Shown: positions 1 to 5,260, numbered from the stretch's first letter. The stretch is 7,228 bases of DNA from Candidatus Thorarchaeota archaeon (GCA_029855925.1 JAGSHP010000061.1:1-7228), one strand, 5' to 3'. Notes: generated from the letters alone by a model not told the origin. A program made the numbers and translations.

Positions 1-297
1 CACATGGAATATGCCGCTCAAAATCTCCACCGGCTCGTTCAGGCCATTCCATCAGTTGTGATTGACCATCATCTGTTGAGGTCCCCGTCTTGGCAAGAGT
101 GGTTGGCTCCAATAGAACACGATGCTGAGGACACAGGACATAGAATCTTCACGATGGCCTCTCTGAACGGGATGGAGCCGGACTGCTTGGAGGCGCAGCG
201 CAAGAATCTGTACCGAGAGATGCCCCCCTCTCAAGAGTTCTTGGAATGGACTCAAGCGACCGATGCCTACAAGGCGAAGCACCCGCCCCCGATATGA
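1..297 (+). CDS. UPF0282-type metallo-beta-lactamase-fold protein, C-terminal part
   Basis: The reading frame is open from the left edge, so only the last 98 codons of a longer gene are present; the ATG at 4 is probably internal. The visible part contains NLHRLVQ, then VIDHHLLRS, and later a conserved-looking LEAQRKNLYREMPPS stretch. I recognise this combination from memory as the C-terminus of the archaeal UPF0282 family, predicted metallo-dependent hydrolases of the metallo-beta-lactamase fold with no settled substrate. The Asp-His-His in VIDHHLLRS would belong to the metal-site region, but the main HxHxDH motif would lie upstream, outside the window. The gene ends in TGA at 295-297. The next gene starts about 65 bases later on the same strand, so co-transcription is possible but not shown. 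The family call is fairly secure; the function is not known. Confidence 0.75.
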   Translation, partial: HMEYAAQNLHRLVQAIPSVVIDHHLLRSPSWQEWLAPIEHDAEDTGHRIFTMASLNGMEPDCLEAQRKNLYREMPPSQEFLEWTQATDAYKAKHPPPI

Positions 298-362
298 TGC
301 GAGTAATATGTCACATACATCGTAGACATCTTTTAGTTCATTTGACATTCGGTATGCACGTG

Positions 363-635
363 ATGAATAGATCTGGCAGACAATACCCGAAGCAATTCGA
401 GATTAACAAAATCAAATACCTATTGGGTGAAATAGGTCTCCACATACTGAACCTAGTTGAACAAGGTTGCAGTCGCCCCGAGGAGATAAAGGGATTCACC
501 TCCTACAGTAACAGTTGTATCTCTATCAAGCTCGAGCTTCTCTCGACAATCGGATTGATTCGTGAAGACATGGGGGGATATACTTTAACCCCAAACGGCT
601 CTGCAGTACTTGCAAGAATATATGGGCTCCATTAA
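363..635 (+). CDS. Small winged-helix DNA-binding protein
   Basis: This is a protein of about 90 residues, nearly all of it one winged-helix domain. A first helix (around INKIKYLLGEIGLHILNLV) is followed by a short turn, a second helix (RPEEIKGF) and a recognition-like helix (CISIKLELLSTIGLI). A beta-wing follows (REDMGGYTLTPNGSAVL). The 'xLxxLGLIxxxxxxYxLTPxGxxVL' pattern is typical of ArsR/MarR/PadR-like archaeal regulators. There is no ligand-binding or metal-binding extension. The frame stays open upstream to 246, and an ATG at 294 overlaps the stop of the previous gene. The peptide from 294 to 353 looks unlike protein, so I prefer ATG 363 (354 or GTG 360 are alternatives); no strong ribosome binding site decides this. 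It is the first gene of a three-gene cluster, 18 bases before the next. A regulatory role is inferred; the target is unknown. Confidence 0.68.
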   Translation: MNRSGRQYPKQFEINKIKYLLGEIGLHILNLVEQGCSRPEEIKGFTSYSNSCISIKLELLSTIGLIREDMGGYTLTPNGSAVLARIYGLH

Positions 636-653
636 ACGAGATGGTGTGACAAA

Positions 654-1058
654 ATGAATTCGCTAACAACCGCAAGGGTATCTATAATCAAAGACGGCAG
701 CATAGATCTGAAAGGGCTTGAGGAAGCAATAGGAATCTCCCCCACGAGCAACGCACTTCTAATTGGCACAGCGAGTAAGTTCATACGCATCATCCCAATT
801 CACAGTTCAAGCATTCTGCATGTTCGCGTTTCATTCTCGGGACATGATTTTTCAAATGCAGCCCGGGGTGTTTTGCAGAAGCTCAAGAATCTGGGAGTGT
901 CAATGGTCCACTCCACTGGCTTCTGCCCAATTGCTGATGCGTGCCTGTGGGAGGGTTTCTTTGAGGGCACATACAAGAGTAAGATTGATGAATTCGTGTC
1001 TTGGCTCAAGGACCAAGAGCTAGTACTTGAAGTCGAAACGTTTACACTGTCTCTTTGA
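654..1058 (+). CDS. Two-domain protein: AbrB-like N-terminus plus ACT-like C-terminus
   Basis: This is a 134-residue protein that I do not recognise as a named family. Residues about 6-49 (TARVSIIKDGSIDLKGLEEAIGIS..., then FIRIIPI) follow the strand-Gly-strand-helix-strand pattern of AbrB/SpoVT swapped-hairpin domains. The usual Pro and the Gly-Asp turn are missing, so this domain may be degenerate. Residues about 54-132 fit the beta-alpha-beta-beta-alpha-beta order of an ACT domain: ILHVRVSF, a helix FSNAARGVLQKLKNLG, VSMVHSTGFC, ACLWEGFFEG, a helix KSKIDEFVSWLKD, and LVLEVETF. ACT domains usually bind small ligands such as amino acids and form dimers. GGTG at 643-646, seven bases before ATG 654, supports the start. 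The gene lies 18 bases after the winged-helix gene and 12 before the next, so an operon is likely. A ligand-responsive regulator is my inference; the gene itself is clearly real. Confidence 0.72.
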   Translation: MNSLTTARVSIIKDGSIDLKGLEEAIGISPTSNALLIGTASKFIRIIPIHSSSILHVRVSFSGHDFSNAARGVLQKLKNLGVSMVHSTGFCPIADACLWEGFFEGTYKSKIDEFVSWLKDQELVLEVETFTLSL

Positions 1059-1070
1059 ATTGGCTCTTAG

Positions 1071-1628
1071 ATGGGGCGTGCCATGTCAATGATCGAACAC
1101 GATTCCACAAAGGCGATACTTGAGCGTTTCAAGAAAGCGACAAGTGAAGCAGATGAATGTTTTTACACCCAGAAGTATCAGCAGGCTATGGCTCTCTTTT
1201 TTGATGCCAGTCAGTCCGCAGATGAGATGTTTGGGAAATTTGTCTCTCTTCTCATGAAGACAGCCCCAAGCAACGCCTATCGAGTACTTCTCATTGAGAT
1301 ACTGAGCTGGCGGCTCAGATACTATACAACTCAATATGACTATCACCTAGCAGTTGCTCAGACCCTCAAGGGGCTACCTCGCGAAGAGTGGCTGGCACGC
1401 TTGGAAACCATCCTCATCCTATCACAGAGTCTTGTAGACAAGCTAATACCATTACTGAAAGAAGTGGTGGATGTGAGTATTCGTGCAAGGATCAATGATG
1501 TTCTCATTGATTGGGTGACAGGAGTCAATGACCTAGTAGTCAAACTAAAGACCTGGGGACTCTCTAGTGCTGAGTCAGCGAGGGTACTGGAGTGGGCGCT
1601 TGATAACGGACTCCGACCGAACAAATAA
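1071..1628 (+). CDS. Uncharacterised all-helical protein
   Basis: I do not recognise this protein of up to 185 residues. It has no signal peptide, membrane segment or metal motif. The composition predicts a helical bundle. An N-terminal helix pair (ILERFKKATSEADECFY and QKYQQAMALFFDASQSADEMF) is like a single TPR hairpin. A Tyr-rich middle (SWRLRYYTTQYDYHLAVAQ) comes next, then long amphipathic helices rich in Leu, Ile and Val (LETILILSQSLVDKLIPLLKEVV and ARINDVLIDWVTGVNDLVVKL). It ends with a short SSAESARVLEWALDNGL helix. The start is uncertain: ATG 1071, 1083 and 1089 are all in frame, and only a weak G-run (1073-1076) lies before 1083. It follows the AbrB/ACT-like gene by 12 bases and is the last gene of the + strand cluster. 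It ends only 7 bases from the stop of a convergent gene. A partner or scaffold role for the two upstream regulators is possible but speculative. Confidence 0.7.
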   Translation: MGRAMSMIEHDSTKAILERFKKATSEADECFYTQKYQQAMALFFDASQSADEMFGKFVSLLMKTAPSNAYRVLLIEILSWRLRYYTTQYDYHLAVAQTLKGLPREEWLARLETILILSQSLVDKLIPLLKEVVDVSIRARINDVLIDWVTGVNDLVVKLKTWGLSSAESARVLEWALDNGLRPNK

Positions 1629-1635
1629 GCCGCCA

Positions 1636-1845
1636 CTAGTCTGTGGCTTCAATGAATAGCGATGCAACTTCTGTATCAGCCAGTTGCAAGTGACTGTCAA
1701 CATAGCAAACCAAGTAGTGATCATGATGCTTAATCACGATGGCTGCCGGAAATCGTTCAACGTCCTTGAGGGCACCCTTAGGTATATTCCACTTTATAGT
1801 TTCTTTACAGATCGGACATTGCATCCATCTAGGCCCATCGGACAT
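1636..1845 (-). CDS. Small CxxC zinc-binding protein
   Basis: This is a 69-residue protein with one CPIC knuckle (Cys10 and Cys13), followed by a hydrophobic beta-rich body. A cluster of further possible metal ligands lies in KHHDHYLVCYVDSH: His40, His41, His43, Cys47 and His52. There is no second CxxC pair, so if it binds zinc the site would be Cys2 plus His or Cys from this cluster. From memory, short proteins with a CPIC...IP...RFP...H-DH...YVD...H layout recur in Asgard archaeal genomes, without known function; I could not check this. The start at ATG 1845 is well supported by AGGTGG (1852-1857 on the opposite strand), six bases before it. A TATA-like element at 1901-1910 gives it its own promoter, although it also lies 168 bases downstream of the TPR gene on the same strand. 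Confidence 0.72.
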   Translation of the reverse strand: MSDGPRWMQCPICKETIKWNIPKGALKDVERFPAAIVIKHHDHYLVCYVDSHLQLADTEVASLFIEATD

Positions 1846-1887
1846 TAAGAACCACCTATTACACTTGAGAATGAAAGAAAGGTACTA

Positions 1888-1910
1888 AAAACGTTTTCCG
1901 CTATATTTAG
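1888..1910 (-). promoter_or_regulatory. Promoter and palindromic site upstream of the zinc-binding protein gene
   Basis: Read on the minus strand, CTAAATATAG (1901-1910) resembles an archaeal TATA box. A start of transcription about 26 bases downstream would fall near 1880, giving a leader of about 35 bases that contains the ribosome binding site at 1852-1857. Between TATA box and predicted start lies AAAACGTTTT (1888-1897), a perfect 10-base palindrome. A protein bound there could block transcription initiation. The TATA call is moderate; the operator idea is inference from position and symmetry. Confidence 0.45.
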
Positions 1911-2013
1911 GTCGTCAAATTCGCCTGACTTTCAGGGTCTACGCAGGCATATCTCTGGCGATGTGACCATTTCAAACTATGTATGTGGCATTCAGAATCA
2001 TAGATGTGTATGG

Positions 2014-2844
2014 TCACTCATCTATGTCGAGATTCCACGCCCCGGGGTCCTTCAGGTCTCTACTCAGTATCGGTCGCTTCCTTCGTGCAAGTGCAGATAT
2101 GTCGGCACGATCCGAGTCAACAATGATCTCCTTTGTTTCCATGTCAAGGCTGCCAGGAACAATACCGTTCTCAATTCCCTCACGGATCAACTGTGTTATC
2201 CTCTTCAGTGGGAGCCCCGTACTGTCCGACAGGCTCTTCAGCGACACTGCGTACTCGGATTCTAGTATTGTTCTAATGAACCCCCAAAACGTAAGTTTGA
2301 ATATGCGTCGAACGTCATCCATTCCCTTTCTATCTGTGACTCTTGCCACAGCTGCTTCAATGTACATGTCAGCATCGCCGAACTGGTACTCACTTAGCAT
2401 CAGAGCGAGATTGATCAGCTCTTTTGCCTCCCCTCGCGTGGTCTCAGCAGCAGCATGGATGAGATGTCGAGCCATGTCGATGTCCCCGCCCAAGATTGCA
2501 CAGAAGGCACCATCGACAAAGCAGATTGGCTTATGTCTCTCCTCTGCTGCCATGATGAAGGCCTCAGAGGCGATTTGACAATCAATCTCGAACTTCTCAT
2601 GCTCGCCCTGTCTTATCCATGCCAAGCCAGCCTCTCTCATGGCGTTGGCTGCCAGAAAATACTCCTGTGCCAGCATACCATGTTCATACGCACGTTCTAA
2701 GCATGCGGCCGCCCTTGCAAAGGCCTCCCAACGTTGCCAGCACTTGGCTGCCTCTATAAATTGATTCATGGCCTCGGAATTATGTCCCTCCGAGGCCAAG
2801 TCCTCTGCCATTTGCTGATATGTCTGACAATCAGCTCTTCGCAT
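2014..2844 (-). CDS. TPR/SNAP-like helical-repeat protein with C-terminal PCI-like winged helix
   Basis: This is a soluble protein of 276 residues. The first two thirds are paired Ala-rich helices like TPR or SNAP-type solenoids: TYQQMAEDLASEGHNSEAMNQFIEAAKCW..., AFARAAACLERAYEHG, EYFLAANAMREAGLAWIRQG and later pairs. Residues about 198-242 (YAVSLKSLSDSTGLPLKRITQLI, then NGIVPGSLDMETKEIIV) form a winged helix. Helical repeats ending in such a domain are the layout of PCI proteins (proteasome lid, COP9, eIF3) in eukaryotes. A charged tail of about 35 residues follows. A frame extension reaches GTG 2892, but its extra 16 residues are very Arg-rich. ATG 2844 has GGAG ten bases upstream (2855-2858), so I prefer it. 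It lies directly after the ABC ATPase gene (9 bases if GTG 2892 is used), probably in one operon. Scaffold or adaptor function is inferred; exact family unknown. Confidence 0.72.
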   Translation of the reverse strand: MRRADCQTYQQMAEDLASEGHNSEAMNQFIEAAKCWQRWEAFARAAACLERAYEHGMLAQEYFLAANAMREAGLAWIRQGEHEKFEIDCQIASEAFIMAAEERHKPICFVDGAFCAILGGDIDMARHLIHAAAETTRGEAKELINLALMLSEYQFGDADMYIEAAVARVTDRKGMDDVRRIFKLTFWGFIRTILESEYAVSLKSLSDSTGLPLKRITQLIREGIENGIVPGSLDMETKEIIVDSDRADISALARRKRPILSRDLKDPGAWNLDIDE

Positions 2845-2901
2845 AGTCAATTTTCTCCGTTGACGCCGGGGTGCTCTTGCCCGAACCTTCACCCATCTAA
2901 G

Positions 2902-3588
2902 CTATCTGTCTGAGGTGATCCTCCCATCTTTCATTCTAAGAACTCTCTTGGCGTACTTGACAAGATCCTCATTGTGGGTCACGAGGACAACAGTCATCCC
3001 CCTTTCCTTGTTGAGGCGGGCGATTATCTTCATGATGTTGTCCCCAGTCTTAGAATCTAGATTTCCCGTGGGCTCGTCACAGAAGAGGATTGGCGGGTTG
3101 TTCACCAATGCTCGTGCAATTGCCACACGCTGTTGTTCACCACCACTCATCTGGCGGGGGAAGTGGTCCTTGCGTTCAAGCATATCGACTTCTCGAAGCA
3201 CTTCAAGTGCCATGGCCTCCTGTTTCTCCTTGGTCAATTCCTTACTTGGCCAAAGAACCGCCTCGATGTTCTCGAACGCTGTGAGGTCCTCAATGAGAAG
3301 GAACGCCTGAAAGACGAAGCCTATCTTCTGCGCTCTAAGCTTTGGCATGTCCCGCTCGCTGATTAGCGTGACATCAACTCCGTCGAGGAGCACCCTGCCT
3401 GACGTAGGCGCTTCGAGACCTGAGAGCACATGAAGGAGAGTCGACTTTCCACACCCTGATGGACCAACAACTGCAACGAACTCTCCGGGTCTGATCTCAA
3501 TATTGACATCCTTGAGAGCGGCGACTGTCTTCTTACCACGACCATATTCCTTGTTCACTTCTTCAGCCTGAATGATTGGGTTTGCCAT
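2902..3588 (-). CDS. ABC transporter ATP-binding protein, MacB/LolD type
   Basis: This is a cytoplasmic ATPase of 228 residues that would power the FtsX-type permease encoded just upstream. All motifs are intact: Walker A GPSGCGKST (residues 42-50), Q-loop Gln94 in GFVFQAF, signature MSGGEQQ (147-153), Walker B ILFCDEPTG with Asp171 and catalytic Glu172, the D-loop NLDS, and the H-loop His205 in VTHN. The GFVFQ-F-LI--LTA-ENI stretch and overall length match the MacB/LolD/FtsE-like group, whose members usually drive mechanotransmission or lipoprotein and peptide release rather than import. The frame is open to 3693, but ATG 3588 has a GGAGG seven bases upstream (3596-3600) and gives the standard family N-terminus, so the longer form is unlikely. 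It starts right after the permease stop (3591-3593), and is followed by the TPR gene, which suggests translational coupling within one operon. Confidence 0.95.
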   Translation of the reverse strand: MANPIIQAEEVNKEYGRGKKTVAALKDVNIEIRPGEFVAVVGPSGCGKSTLLHVLSGLEAPTSGRVLLDGVDVTLISERDMPKLRAQKIGFVFQAFLLIEDLTAFENIEAVLWPSKELTKEKQEAMALEVLREVDMLERKDHFPRQMSGGEQQRVAIARALVNNPPILFCDEPTGNLDSKTGDNIMKIIARLNKERGMTVVLVTHNEDLVKYAKRVLRMKDGRITSDR

Positions 3589-3590
3589 TT

Positions 3591-4118
3591 TCATTCCTCC
3601 CTGAGCGCCTTCATCGGCGGGATCTTCATTGCTCTCCATCTTGCGAGAGCAAGACCTGGAATCTGAAGTATGATTATGTAGAATAACGTCCACGCCATTG
3701 CTGTGGGCGCAACTACGACCAACGATTGAACGTCGCTGAGAACGCCAAAGTCGGTCCCCATATATGCAACAATGCCTAGTATTTCAACACCAAGTTCAAC
3801 CACGATCAAACATGCGACCGCGGCCACTATCACAACTTCGCCGATAAGTAGTAGCAATATCTCCGAGTTACCCCACGATACACACTTGAGAATGGCAATG
3901 TCTCGTGAACGAAATTGGCTGATTAATATGGCATATACTGTGGCAACAATGAATGCCATGATTAGCCATGGCCACTCCATGCTGCCGCTGGTAAGCGCGG
4001 ACTGAAGTCCCTTGCCCACGGCGATAAAGAGCACTGCATATATGATGATAAACGCAGTCACTCGTTTTTTCGCTCGAAATGCAAGTCTAAATCCTTTGAA
4101 GAGAATCTTAAAATTCAA
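3591..4118 (-). CDS. Minimal FtsX-type ABC permease
   Basis: This is an integral membrane protein of 175 residues with four predicted membrane segments, at about 20-36, 50-68, 88-117 and 131-157. The stretch YAILISQFRSRDIAILKCVSWGNSEILLLLIGE (written here in parts: YAILISQFRSR, DIAILKCVSWG, NSEILLLLIGE) is the hallmark of the FtsX/MacB permease domain, including the coupling helix that contacts the ATPase. The tail PPMKALREE matches the usual end of the family. MacB and LolC/E proteins normally have a large extracytoplasmic domain of roughly 200 residues between segments 1 and 2; here only about 13 residues remain, so it is a stripped-down form. The start is TTG 4118, the only start in frame before the first membrane segment. 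It is supported by GGAGG at 4129-4133. It overlaps the ATPase gene's upstream region and would act as a dimer with it (inference from the family). Confidence 0.85.
   Translation of the reverse strand: MNFKILFKGFRLAFRAKKRVTAFIIIYAVLFIAVGKGLQSALTSGSMEWPWLIMAFIVATVYAILISQFRSRDIAILKCVSWGNSEILLLLIGEVVIVAAVACLIVVELGVEILGIVAYMGTDFGVLSDVQSLVVVAPTAMAWTLFYIIILQIPGLALARWRAMKIPPMKALREE
3596..3600 (-). promoter_or_regulatory. Ribosome binding site deciding the ATPase start
   Basis: Minus-strand GGAGG lies inside the last codons of the permease gene, seven bases before ATG 3588. A second ATG at 3594 overlaps the permease stop as ATGA but is only one base from the GGAGG, too close for good use. This favours 3588 as the start and suggests coupled translation of permease and ATPase. 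Confidence 0.7.
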
Positions 4119-4155
4119 GGATGCGTTTCCTCCAAGTTCATGATGGCGAGTTCAT
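4115..4155 (-). other. Two nested mini-ORFs in the leader of the permease operon
   Basis: Downstream of the predicted transcription start, ATG 4155 opens a 5-codon reading frame (MNSPS) whose TGA overlaps ATG 4141 as ATGA. That second ATG opens an 8-codon frame (MNLEETHP) whose TGA overlaps the TTG start of the permease as TTGA. The GGAGG for the permease lies within the second mini-ORF. The chain could pass ribosomes on to the weak TTG start or tune its use. Both peptides are tiny, and chance is a real alternative, because both ATGs belong to one direct repeat. Confidence 0.3.
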
Positions 4156-4158
4156 GAT
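4135..4158. repeat. Tandem direct repeat AGTTCATGAT upstream of the permease gene
   Basis: AGTTCATGAT occurs at 4135-4144 and again at 4149-4158, so the copies are 14 bases apart start to start. Each copy contains the palindrome TCATGA. They lie between the TATA-like element (4185-4193) and the TTG start, at or just after the predicted transcription start. This is a typical place for a repressor site, and the RHH regulator encoded immediately upstream is the obvious candidate (inference). Confidence 0.6.
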
Positions 4159-4184
4159 TCAACCAATGCTTAATGTGTGTTGTG

Positions 4185-4193
4185 GATATATTG
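4185..4193 (-). promoter_or_regulatory. TATA-like promoter of the permease-ATPase-TPR operon
   Basis: Minus-strand CAATATATC resembles an archaeal TATA box. Transcription would start about 26 bases downstream, near 4163, which gives a leader of about 45 bases holding the direct repeat and the mini-ORFs. It lies in the 112-base gap after the RHH gene, so this operon can be read independently of that gene. No factor B element is convincing. Confidence 0.4.
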
Positions 4194-4230
4194 TTGCATC
4201 TAATACCTATGCTGACAACGGCGCTGGGGA

Positions 4231-4413
4231 CTATTCGGCATCATCATCTTCATGAGTGAACCTCGGTGTGCCATCTCTCCAGAGCTCTCGCATCAGAAGA
4301 TCTCGGATGGCCACTCTGATGACCTCGCTTCTTGAGGGATACAACCCCATCTCCACAAGTTTGTCCACACCACTCACATAGAGTTCGCTCATCTTTACTG
4401 TTATTAGTCGCAT
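4231..4413 (-). CDS. Ribbon-helix-helix (CopG/NikR-type) transcription regulator
   Basis: This is a 60-residue DNA-binding protein. The N-terminal strand MRLITVKMSELYVSG is the ribbon that inserts into the DNA major groove. A first helix (VDKLVEMG) and the diagnostic LYPSRSEVIRVAIRDLL turn and second helix follow. RHH proteins act as dimers that pair two ribbons, often on direct or inverted repeats. There is no C-terminal sensor domain, unlike NikR; the last residues (THEDDDAE) are acidic. GGAG at 4423-4426 lies nine bases before ATG 4413. A TATA-like element at 4450-4458 places the transcription start near 4428. The gene is divergent from the Rab-like GTPase and upstream of the permease operon, so it may regulate either side as well as itself (inference). 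Confidence 0.9.
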   Translation of the reverse strand: MRLITVKMSELYVSGVDKLVEMGLYPSRSEVIRVAIRDLLMRELWRDGTPRFTHEDDDAE

Positions 4414-4449
4414 CGTTGAAAGCTCCCGGCAATCGAACTGCTGTTCACC

Positions 4450-4458
4450 ATATTATAA
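4450..4458 (-). promoter_or_regulatory. TATA-like promoter of the RHH regulator gene
   Basis: Minus-strand TTATAATAT has the AT-rich core expected of an archaeal TATA box. With the usual distance, transcription would start near 4428, just upstream of the GGAG ribosome binding site at 4423-4426, giving a short leader of about 15 bases. The fit of these three elements makes it one of the better promoter calls here. Confidence 0.5.
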
Positions 4459-4511
4459 CATCTTCGAACTTGAAAGGTGAATGGCGCCCCACAGGGAATA
4501 CTAGTTTGTGT

Positions 4512-4528
4512 GAAAAAGGCTTAATACT
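4512..4528 (+). promoter_or_regulatory. Possible promoter of the Rab-like GTPase gene
   Basis: A purine-rich stretch (GAAAAAGGC) followed by TTAATACT looks like a factor B recognition element plus TATA box. Transcription would start near 4551, about 79 bases before the GTG start. An alternative TATA-like GAATATTG lies at 4565-4572 with a start near 4594. The sequence does not decide between them. Confidence 0.3.
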
Positions 4529-4551
4529 TCATAATCTACGCTTGTTCGTAG

Positions 4552-4610
4552 TCTGGTCATCCATGAATATTGGGTCACAATGAAAGCACTATGGCATGCA
4601 TCTGACCAGA
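4552..4610. repeat. Inverted repeat TCTGGTCA / TGACCAGA
   Basis: TCTGGTCA (4552-4559) and its exact reverse complement TGACCAGA (4603-4610) are separated by 43 bases in the leader of the Rab-like GTPase gene. The right copy sits in TCTGACCAGA, itself a near-palindrome. It may be a paired operator or RNA stem; eight bases is short and chance is possible. Confidence 0.35.
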
Positions 4611-4629
4611 GAACAACTGAGGTGGCAAT

Positions 4630-5166
4630 GTGTCCGATAAATTTGATCTTATGCGTAAGGTTGTCATGATTGGTGCAGGTGGAAGTGGGAAGACTGCACT
4701 CGTCAACCGGTTTCTTACGCAAAAGTTCACAGAACAGTATATTGTCACAATCGGTTCTCAATTTGCAGTGAAAACAGTCTCGGTCGAGGACTCCAATGGG
4801 AAACCTGTAGTTGTCAAACTGCTTGTATGGGACCTTGCAGGGCAGGAACGCTTCGACTTTATCCGTACAAGTTATTACAAGGGCGCAAAGGGCGCGCTTC
4901 TTGTCTATGATGTGACCCGCAAGAGCACCTTTCTCGAACTCTCAAAATGGATTGAGGAGACAGAGAATGCCTTGGGAACGAGGATACCCATCATTCTTCT
5001 CGCAAACAAGGTGGACCTTATTGATGAACGCGTGATCAGCACTGAGATGGGACAGCAGTTTGCTCAAGAGTATGGTCTGAGTGGTTACCTCGAGACCAGC
5101 GCCTTGACCGGGGATAATGTGGAGAACGCATTTCATCTACTGGCCAGAGAGGCGATCAACAACTAG
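4630..5166 (+). CDS. Rab-like small GTPase
   Basis: This is a 178-residue Ras-superfamily GTPase, a molecular switch that cycles between GTP and GDP states. All G motifs are present: G1 GAGGSGKT (residues 15-22), G2 Thr40 in VTIGSQF, G3 WDLAGQERF with Asp68 and Gln72 (the Ras Gln61 position), G4 NKVD (126-129) and G5 ETSA (155-158). The IG-x-x-F, AGQERF, YYKGAKGALLVYDVT signatures are those that set Rab proteins apart from other Ras relatives. The C-terminus (AREAINN) has no cysteine, so it cannot be prenylated like eukaryotic Rabs; how it would reach membranes is not shown. The start is GTG 4630 with GAGGTGG at 4619-4625; ATG 4651 is an alternative. It stands alone, divergent from the RHH regulator. 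Rab-like GTPases of this sort are abundant in Asgard archaea. Effector and role are unknown. Confidence 0.95.
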   Translation: MSDKFDLMRKVVMIGAGGSGKTALVNRFLTQKFTEQYIVTIGSQFAVKTVSVEDSNGKPVVVKLLVWDLAGQERFDFIRTSYYKGAKGALLVYDVTRKSTFLELSKWIEETENALGTRIPIILLANKVDLIDERVISTEMGQQFAQEYGLSGYLETSALTGDNVENAFHLLAREAINN

Positions 5167-5260
5167 TTTGATTGCCTATGCGATGGCATCATTCGGTATG
5201 CTTATTGGGTGTCACCTCTGCCTCTTTCACCAATACTCTTCCAAATATTGGGGATGAAAT

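Noticed and set aside
246..362. Longer form of the winged-helix protein
   Set aside because: The extra residues overlap the UPF0282 gene in another frame and look unlike folded protein; an internal start near 354-363 is more likely.
1923..1948. Short competing hairpins (CCTGA/TCAGG and GCCTG/CAGGC) downstream of the TPR gene
   Set aside because: The stems are only 5 bp with no T-run, so neither a terminator nor a riboswitch can be supported.
1951..1964. 14-base identity ATCTCTGGCGATGT also present at 6041-6054
   Set aside because: A match of this length is not surprising by chance in a 7-kb window, and one copy is ordinary coding sequence of the M42 gene.
1979..2578. Plus-strand open frame of 199 codons opposite the TPR/PCI-like gene
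   Set aside because: It is Ser-rich with low-complexity character, has no domain, and lies wholly antisense to a gene with clear helical repeats and a winged helix.
3589..3693. Extended N-terminus of the ABC ATPase
   Set aside because: The extra 35 residues read across the end of the permease gene in another frame and do not resemble the family; GGAGG supports ATG 3588.
4423..4446. tRNA T-arm-like GTTCGATT on the minus strand
   Set aside because: The flanking bases do not pair as a T-stem, and no acceptor, D-arm or anticodon arm can be built around it.
4580..4669. Small open frame starting at ATG 4580 (MKALWHASDQ...) overlapping the GTPase start
   Set aside because: It has no ribosome binding site, no domain, and ends inside the GTPase gene.
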